Positions 12,085 to 14,693 of a stretch of DNA of 14,693 bases are shown here, one piece after another. The translations under genes were made by a program, and so were the position numbers. The stretch's first letter is position 1, and every line of letters begins with the position of its first letter. The notes below the pieces were generated by a model, which did no database searches, was not told the origin of the DNA, and worked only from the letters and a program-made list of their open reading frames with translations. Source of the DNA: CAYVQE01 sp964633205 (GTDB lineage: Bacteria; Myxococcota; B64-G9); contig CAZWFN010000151.1 of NCBI GenBank assembly GCA_964633205.1, positions 1 through 14,693 of the forward strand, written 5' to 3'.

Positions 12085-14521
12085 CCTGCAGCTCCCGGCC
12101 GATGGCCGTGAAGTAGGCGTTGTAGCCGGTCACCCGCACCAGCAGGTGGCGGTAGGCCTGCGGGTCGCGCTGGGCCCGGCGCAGCAGCTCGGCGTCGATG
12201 ACGTTGATCTGCAGCGCGGTGCCGCCGGCCGCGGCGTAGCCGCGCAAGAAGGCCTTGAACTTGGCCCGGTGCTCGGCGTCGGCCAGCAGGGCCGGGTTGA
12301 AGCTGATGGTGTGCGAGGCGCCGTTGGGCAGCAGGTTGCGCTCGGCGCCGCCCAATGCCTTGCCCACCGACAGCGCGTTGGCGGTCGGGCCGAGGCTGTC
12401 GGCGCCGTTGCTGGGACAGATGGCGTTGGAAAGGAACTGCCCCTTGGGCCGGCCGTCGGCCGAGGCGGCCAGCACGTCGGCGTCGGCCACCCAGTAGTTC
12501 CACGACAGCATGCCCGGCCGGAAGCGGCGGCCGGTCGAACGGGTGGCGTGCTGCCAGGTCAGCTCGGTCCACAGCTGCATCAGCCGGTAGGCCATGGCGT
12601 CGGCCGCGTCGTCGTCGCGGCCGTACTTGGGCGCTCGGAAGCGGGCCCAGGCCTGCAGGCTGGGGTGGCCCTCCCAGTTGTCCGCCAGCGCCCGGACCAG
12701 CTCGGCCATGGTGCACTTGCGGCGGCTAAAAACCAGCTCCTCGATGGCCAGCAGCGAGTCGACCGCGGTGGCGAAGGTGACGCCCTCCAGGGTGACGAAG
12801 CCCAGCTCGGCCCCGCCGGCGGTCACGTCCCGGCCGCTGGCGGCGCAGCCGCGCACCAGACACGACAGGTAGGGCGTGGGCGCGAACTCGGCCCGGATGG
12901 ACTCGGACCGCTCGTACAGCGCCACCGTGCGCCGCACCGCGCGGTCCAGCTGCCGGGCCAAGGCGGCCCAGAACTGCTCGAAATCGGTGAAGCCGGTGGG
13001 GTCGCCGGTGCGCGGGCCGTCCTGGCGCACGGCGTCGGCCTCGCCGCTCATGGGATCGACGGCCGGCAGCAGGTCGCGACCGCCGGTCAGGGCCAGCTCG
13101 ACCGCCTTGAGCAGGTTGAGGTTGCAGTCCACCGTGCCCGAGCGGTCGTTGCCCTGCATGGTGTTTTCCAGACAGCCCACCGGCGCGTAGTCGTGCACGT
13201 TGCCCGGGTGGATGCGGTCGGTCACGCCGGCCTTTTCGGCCTGCAGCAGCAGCCCGGCCATGGAGCGCTCGTCGAAGTTGAGCAGAAAGGGCGCGCCCTG
13301 GGCAGCGGCCACCATGGCCACGATTCTATCCAGCAGGGGCTCGGGGCTGGCCCGGTGCAGGCGCACGTTGGGCTTGGGCTCCAGGATGGGGCTGAGCTCG
13401 TCGATCACCTCCAGCAGGGCGTAGGTCAGCTCGTTGCTGGCGTCGCGGCCGTCGGGGCCCAGGCCGCCCAGGGTGATCAGCTGGCCGAAGCCCGAGGTGA
13501 TGCCCTGGTTGCCGCCGAGACGGATCATGGCGTCGTAGGCGGTGTTGGCGTGGATCCAGAAGCAGCGCAGGATCTCCTTGCCCCATTCGCGCTCCATGCC
13601 CTCGCTCCGGGAGCGCTCCCAGGTGGGCCCGAGCAGCTGATCCAGCCGGCCGAAGGACACCCCCGGGCCGGGGTAGTTCTCGTCGCTCATGATCAGCATG
13701 TGCGCCAGCCACAGCGCCTGCACCGCCTGCCAGAAGGTCTGCGGCGGCTGCTCGGGCACGCGCTCCAGGTTGGCGGCCATCTGCTCCAGCTCGACCCGGC
13801 GCTCGGGCTTCTCGGCGGCCGCGGCCTGGCGGCGGCAGTCCGCGGCGTAGGCGGCGGCCAGCTCGCCCGGCATGCCGGCGGCGCTGAGCATGGCCCGCAG
13901 CTGTGCCCCGCGCGGGCCGCGCTGCTCGGCCGCGCTCAACTCCTGATAGCGCGCCTGCAGCTCGCTGCGGATGCCGGCGAAGCCGCGTTCGAGCACGCTT
14001 TTGTGGTCCGGGATCAGGTGACCCGAGGTGGCGCCGGCGTTGCCGTAGCCGTGGCGGTGGAACCAGGCCACCTCGCGGCGGGCGCGCTGCACCCGCTTGC
14101 GCCGCGCCCGCGCCTGGGCCCGGGTCCAGCAGCCGGAGGTCTGCACGTTGAAGCGCGCGCCGGCCAGCAGGTCGCCGGGCAGGATCTCGCGCGGCAGGTG
14201 GTGGACCACGACCCGGCGCAGGAACCAGGCCCGCCGCTCGGCCAGGCTCATCTTCCAGAAGCCGGCGCACAGCGGCACCGGCCGGGCCGCCTGGCGCATG
14301 GAGGCGGAGAAGGTCTGCAGAAAAGGATACATCTCGGGCACGATGTGGAAGCTCAGCTCGTCGAACTGCTCGTCCCAGGCAGTGCCAGTGGTCCAGGCGC
14401 TGAACTCGTTGTTCCAGGCCCGCTCGGTGCCCCGGAAGTAGTAGTCGCGCAACCAGTGGATGCGCGGGCTGAGCGAGTGCGGCTGCTTGATGCCCGCGGC
14501 CGCGTCATCTTGTAGGGCCAT
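12047..14521 (-). CDS. Glycyl radical enzyme (pyruvate formate-lyase-like family), substrate unassigned
   Basis: An 824-aa glycyl radical enzyme. The C-terminal radical motif is RVTGYNAYF with the radical glycine at G799, 25 residues from the end, followed by GRELQDEIIARES. The active-site loop is YAPVGCLENTMQG with the thiyl cysteine C450 and a glutamate two residues on (E452). This C-x-E dyad is used by glycyl radical eliminases and hydroxyphenylacetate decarboxylase and absent from true pyruvate formate-lyase (adjacent Cys-Cys). LNLLKAVELALTGG after it also fits that branch. The N-terminus (WLRDYYFRGTERAWNNEF) is unlike the common dehydratases, and no microcompartment-targeting peptide or shell gene is seen. 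The ATG at 14519-14521 has GGGAGG 6 nt upstream. Candidate chemistries are an arylacetate-type decarboxylation or an elimination; neither is proven. Confidence 0.9.
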   Translation of the reverse strand: MALQDDAAAGIKQPHSLSPRIHWLRDYYFRGTERAWNNEFSAWTTGTAWDEQFDELSFHIVPEMYPFLQTFSASMRQAARPVPLCAGFWKMSLAERRAWFLRRVVVHHLPREILPGDLLAGARFNVQTSGCWTRAQARARRKRVQRARREVAWFHRHGYGNAGATSGHLIPDHKSVLERGFAGIRSELQARYQELSAAEQRGPRGAQLRAMLSAAGMPGELAAAYAADCRRQAAAAEKPERRVELEQMAANLERVPEQPPQTFWQAVQALWLAHMLIMSDENYPGPGVSFGRLDQLLGPTWERSRSEGMEREWGKEILRCFWIHANTAYDAMIRLGGNQGITSGFGQLITLGGLGPDGRDASNELTYALLEVIDELSPILEPKPNVRLHRASPEPLLDRIVAMVAAAQGAPFLLNFDERSMAGLLLQAEKAGVTDRIHPGNVHDYAPVGCLENTMQGNDRSGTVDCNLNLLKAVELALTGGRDLLPAVDPMSGEADAVRQDGPRTGDPTGFTDFEQFWAALARQLDRAVRRTVALYERSESIRAEFAPTPYLSCLVRGCAASGRDVTAGGAELGFVTLEGVTFATAVDSLLAIEELVFSRRKCTMAELVRALADNWEGHPSLQAWARFRAPKYGRDDDAADAMAYRLMQLWTELTWQHATRSTGRRFRPGMLSWNYWVADADVLAASADGRPKGQFLSNAICPSNGADSLGPTANALSVGKALGGAERNLLPNGASHTISFNPALLADAEHRAKFKAFLRGYAAAGGTALQINVIDAELLRRAQRDPQAYRHLLVRVTGYNAYFTAIGRELQDEIIARESHRGG

Positions 14522-14586
14522 GGACGGCCTCCCTGCGCTCGCCCCGAGCACACGTCCGGCGGGGGCGAACGGTCGCATTTGCAATG

Positions 14587-14616
14587 ATCTTACTCCATGC
14601 GCCGGCCCGGTGGACA
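14587..14616 (-). promoter_or_regulatory. Weak candidate promoter of the glycyl-radical operon
   Basis: Minus strand: TAAGAT (14592 to 14587) as -10 with TGTCCA 18 nt upstream as a poor -35 (three of six). It lies about 65 nt before the ATG, between the gene and repeat copy 3. The spacing of GG and GC nearby does not fit sigma-54. Confidence 0.25.
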
Positions 14617-14640
14617 GGGGCCATGTCCGGGTCCAGGCCC

Positions 14641-14693
14641 GAGCGATCCGCGCTGTAGAGGTTTCTGATCGAGCTGAGCGACCGGCCAACAGT
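14641..14693 (-). repeat. Hairpin repeat element, copy 3 (inverted; cut by window end)
   Basis: Read on the minus strand this is the 53 terminal bases of the tail, matching copy 2 at 48 of 53 positions and ending TACAGCGCGGATCGCTC at 14641. The window stops at the base of where the hairpin should be. It lies 120 bp upstream of the glycyl radical enzyme start, with its defined end facing the operon. Confidence 0.8.

Noticed and set aside
12047..14521. Annotation as true pyruvate formate-lyase (pflB)
   Set aside because: The active site has a single cysteine followed by L-E, not the adjacent Cys-Cys pair of pyruvate formate-lyase, and the activase has the extra ferredoxin insert absent from PflA.
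14570..14620. Sigma-54 promoter for the glycyl-radical operon (TGG ... TTGCA)
   Set aside because: GG and GC are separated by 12 bases instead of the required 10.
14641..14693. Possible tRNA in the repeat tail, because of a GCTCAGCTCGATCAGA stretch on the minus strand resembling a D-arm
   Set aside because: No acceptor stem, anticodon arm or T-loop (GTTCRANNC) can be formed around it, and copies 1 and 2 do not keep the D-arm-like bases.

Overview
The window is a high-GC bacterial stretch from a draft assembly: a run of exactly 100 N (4454-4553) marks a scaffold gap. Gene content points to an anaerobe: an oxygen-sensitive glycyl radical enzyme with its radical-SAM activase, and a multi-cluster Fe-S protein. 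A Cys-rich lipoprotein and a PNPOx-like flavoprotein of a type I associate with Desulfobacterota/Myxococcota suggest a deltaproteobacterium in the old sense. That placement is inference; no rRNA or other phylogenetic marker beyond lgt and prfC is present.

Layout. Positions 1-3828 are an accessory patchwork. It starts with a hairpin repeat abutting the C-terminal remnant of a metallophosphoesterase. Next come a 64-aa protein overlapping a minimal nucleotidyltransferase (toxin-antitoxin-like), a second 64-aa paralogue of that small protein next to a 4Fe-4S protein, an antitoxin with a 3'-truncated VapC (minus strand), and a DUF559 endonuclease-like gene (minus). Positions 3829-5242 hold a 5'-truncated DDE transposase interrupted by a 34-bp tandem array and the assembly gap. 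A second hairpin repeat follows (5353-5457).

Positions 5508-9538 are mostly housekeeping: lgt, a 57-aa unknown protein and mntP on the minus strand, and prfC diverging on the plus strand. A short AT-richer island (9640-9735) precedes a small Cys-rich lipoprotein (minus). Positions 10217-14521 form one minus-strand operon: glycyl radical enzyme, then its activase (38-nt overlap), then a PNPOx-like flavin-binding protein (5-nt gap). The window ends in an inverted third copy of the hairpin repeat.

The strongest unexplained signal is that repeat. It is a 14-15 bp perfect G/C hairpin, a 55-nt tail and a fixed 17-nt end (TACAGCGCGGATCGCTC). It occurs at both window ends, behind the transposase, and as a degenerate tail downstream of the DUF559 gene. 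The arrangement resembles a small non-autonomous element family, possibly associated with DUF559. Also notable are the duplicated promoter plus small-ORF unit, the tandem array in the transposase whose phase restores the reading frame, and the three-gene glycyl-radical operon of unassigned substrate.
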